In this document: in pieces, positions 63,218 to 64,000 of the stretch
How the letters are laid out: the number at the start of each line of letters is the position of its first letter
Position numbering within the stretch: the stretch's first letter is position 1
DNA from: Phocaeicola intestinalis
GTDB taxonomy: Bacteria; Bacteroidota; Bacteroidia; Bacteroidales; Bacteroidaceae
Reading direction: 5' to 3'
NCBI RefSeq assembly: GCF_014837065.1
Contig: NZ_JACSPP010000015.1
Span: 1-64,000, forward strand
DNA: 64,000 nucleotides
Made by a program: the position numbers and the translations under genes
The notes under the pieces: generated by a model
Seen by the model: only the letters and a program-made list of their open reading frames with translations
What the model was told of the DNA's origin: nothing
Database searches by the model: none

Positions 63218-64000
63218 TTATGATTGTTTGTGCCCCATCCTTGCCAAAGACAAAGATTGTAATTCCGCTAATATGCCATACTCTCTATATTTGTAAATTA
63301 TAAAATCAAATAGTTTTACTAATATAGTTTTCTTTCTTTCATCTTCAAAAAGAAGTATTGGTTGTGCAGTGATTATTTCTTGGCTCAAATTTTCTTGTGC
63401 TCCACCATTTGCTAATCTTTTTATTTCTTCTTGATAATAAAGCAAATGAAAGAACAGAAATGCCGCATCATCTTTTGTATGACAAATCATATTGCAACAT
63501 GCCTGATTTGTCGTTGTCTCACAATCTAAATATGCGACTTGTCCCGCCGTTGCTCCATACATAGCCATAACAATCGCGCCACAAGGAATTATTTTTGCAG
63601 AACTGTTTATTAATCCTACTTCACTGATATATTCTTCTGTATTCAAAATAACATTATTCTGAACTTCTCCGGTCTTCAGCCACCGATAATCTTTACGATT
63701 CCAATATTCGGTATTGGAACGATTTGGAGTTCCACCTGATTTCATTTCTTTGCAAAATTCACCTATTGTCCCCATTTTCCACCCTTCCGGCAAATCCTCC
63801 TTATCAATCCCGTTCACAAACATCTTGCGATAGAGGGTTTGCGCCGTTTCTTCCAGCTTAGTGATGATTTGCTCATTAAGGCGGATGCGATGGGTAATAG
63901 CTTCGTATTCGGATACAATCTTTTGCTGCTGTTCTATGGGAGGAACGGGCAGTTCTACATCACACATTTCTTCCCAACTGAAAATCTCACGAGCACTGCC
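63218..64000 (-). CDS. hsdS: Type I restriction specificity subunit, 3' part
   Basis: The 5' end lies outside the window; the frame stays open to base 64000 (GSAREIFSWEEMCDVELPVPPIEQQQKIV). The visible 261 residues hold the end of the first target-recognition domain, a central coiled-coil conserved region (QQKIVSEYEAITHRIRLNEQIITKLEETAQTLY) and the second recognition domain (WKMGTIGEFCKEMKSGGTPNRSNTEYW to NLSQEIITAQPILL) with its own helix end. HsdS sets the DNA target of the R-M complex. hsdM should lie beyond the window. Confidence 0.92.
   Translation of the reverse strand, partial: GSAREIFSWEEMCDVELPVPPIEQQQKIVSEYEAITHRIRLNEQIITKLEETAQTLYRKMFVNGIDKEDLPEGWKMGTIGEFCKEMKSGGTPNRSNTEYWNRKDYRWLKTGEVQNNVILNTEEYISEVGLINSSAKIIPCGAIVMAMYGATAGQVAYLDCETTTNQACCNMICHTKDDAAFLFFHLLYYQEEIKRLANGGAQENLSQEIITAQPILLFEDERKKTILVKLFDFIIYKYREYGILAELQSLSLARMGHKQS

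Overview
The window is a chromosomal segment of a Bacteroidales bacterium, most likely Bacteroides or Phocaeicola. The pointers are many TAnnTTTG-type -7 promoter boxes with few clear Shine-Dalgarno sites, Bacteroidales-restricted families (NigD-like, DUF5723, DUF5074 lipoproteins, a BlaI/M56-TonB pair) and a TonB-dependent vitamin B12 receptor behind a cobalamin riboswitch. No rRNA, transposase, prophage or CRISPR array was seen.

Layout. 0-9 kb is housekeeping: tRNA-Tyr (cut by the left edge), ribH, a TPR membrane protein, recF with a DciA-like DUF721 gene, and a tight minus-strand run of a Crp/Fnr regulator, M3 peptidase, lipoprotein, dCMP deaminase, S41 protease and 5-formyl-THF cyclo-ligase. 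9-26 kb holds membrane proteins (MarC, SLC13), a DUF4130-type DNA-repair gene without its usual partner, an aldose epimerase, a LytS/LytTR-like two-component pair, DUF5723 and OmpA outer-membrane proteins, a GH2 beta-galactosidase and an O-acyltransferase. 26-35 kb has a CE1 esterase, a LuxR regulator, an FAD oxidoreductase, a GxxExxY nuclease-like gene, radA, a NigD lipoprotein and pfkA. 35-49 kb has an LpxH-like phosphoesterase with a glycosyltransferase, ppk1-ppx, the BlaI/M56 sensor pair, a GH28 enzyme, a TIGR01212 radical SAM protein, a flavodiiron protein, a TsaC-type protein and MscS.

49-56.6 kb is a B12 uptake locus on the minus strand: promoter, cobalamin riboswitch, BtuB-like receptor, then three DUF5074 beta-propeller lipoproteins that are BtuG-like candidates. 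56.8-64 kb is a type I restriction island (hsdS cut by the window edge, an unknown 283-aa protein with one hydrophobic segment, an AlbA_2 ATPase-like gene, hsdR, and a broken DUF1016/YhcG gene). In this island the AlbA_2 gene lies between two copies of the first 130 bp of hsdR (123/130 identical), so it looks like an insertion that rebuilt hsdR.

The most unusual layer is between the genes. Several families of short palindromic repeats occupy the intergenic gaps: (i) CACAGATT-type, (ii) TGAATnTCCGCA / GTAGGGGCGTATCGC-type, (iii) an AGAAGCTGTTTTGAATTT inverted-terminus element and (iv) 22-23-bp tandem units. At 27.4 kb two families sit concentrically inside each other. At 29.9-30.4 kb a GxxExxY (PD-(D/E)XK-like) gene is enclosed by a 33-bp terminal inverted repeat (30/33) built from CAGATT hexamers with a 10-bp period. 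This is the best candidate here for an undescribed minimal mobile or repeat-handling system.
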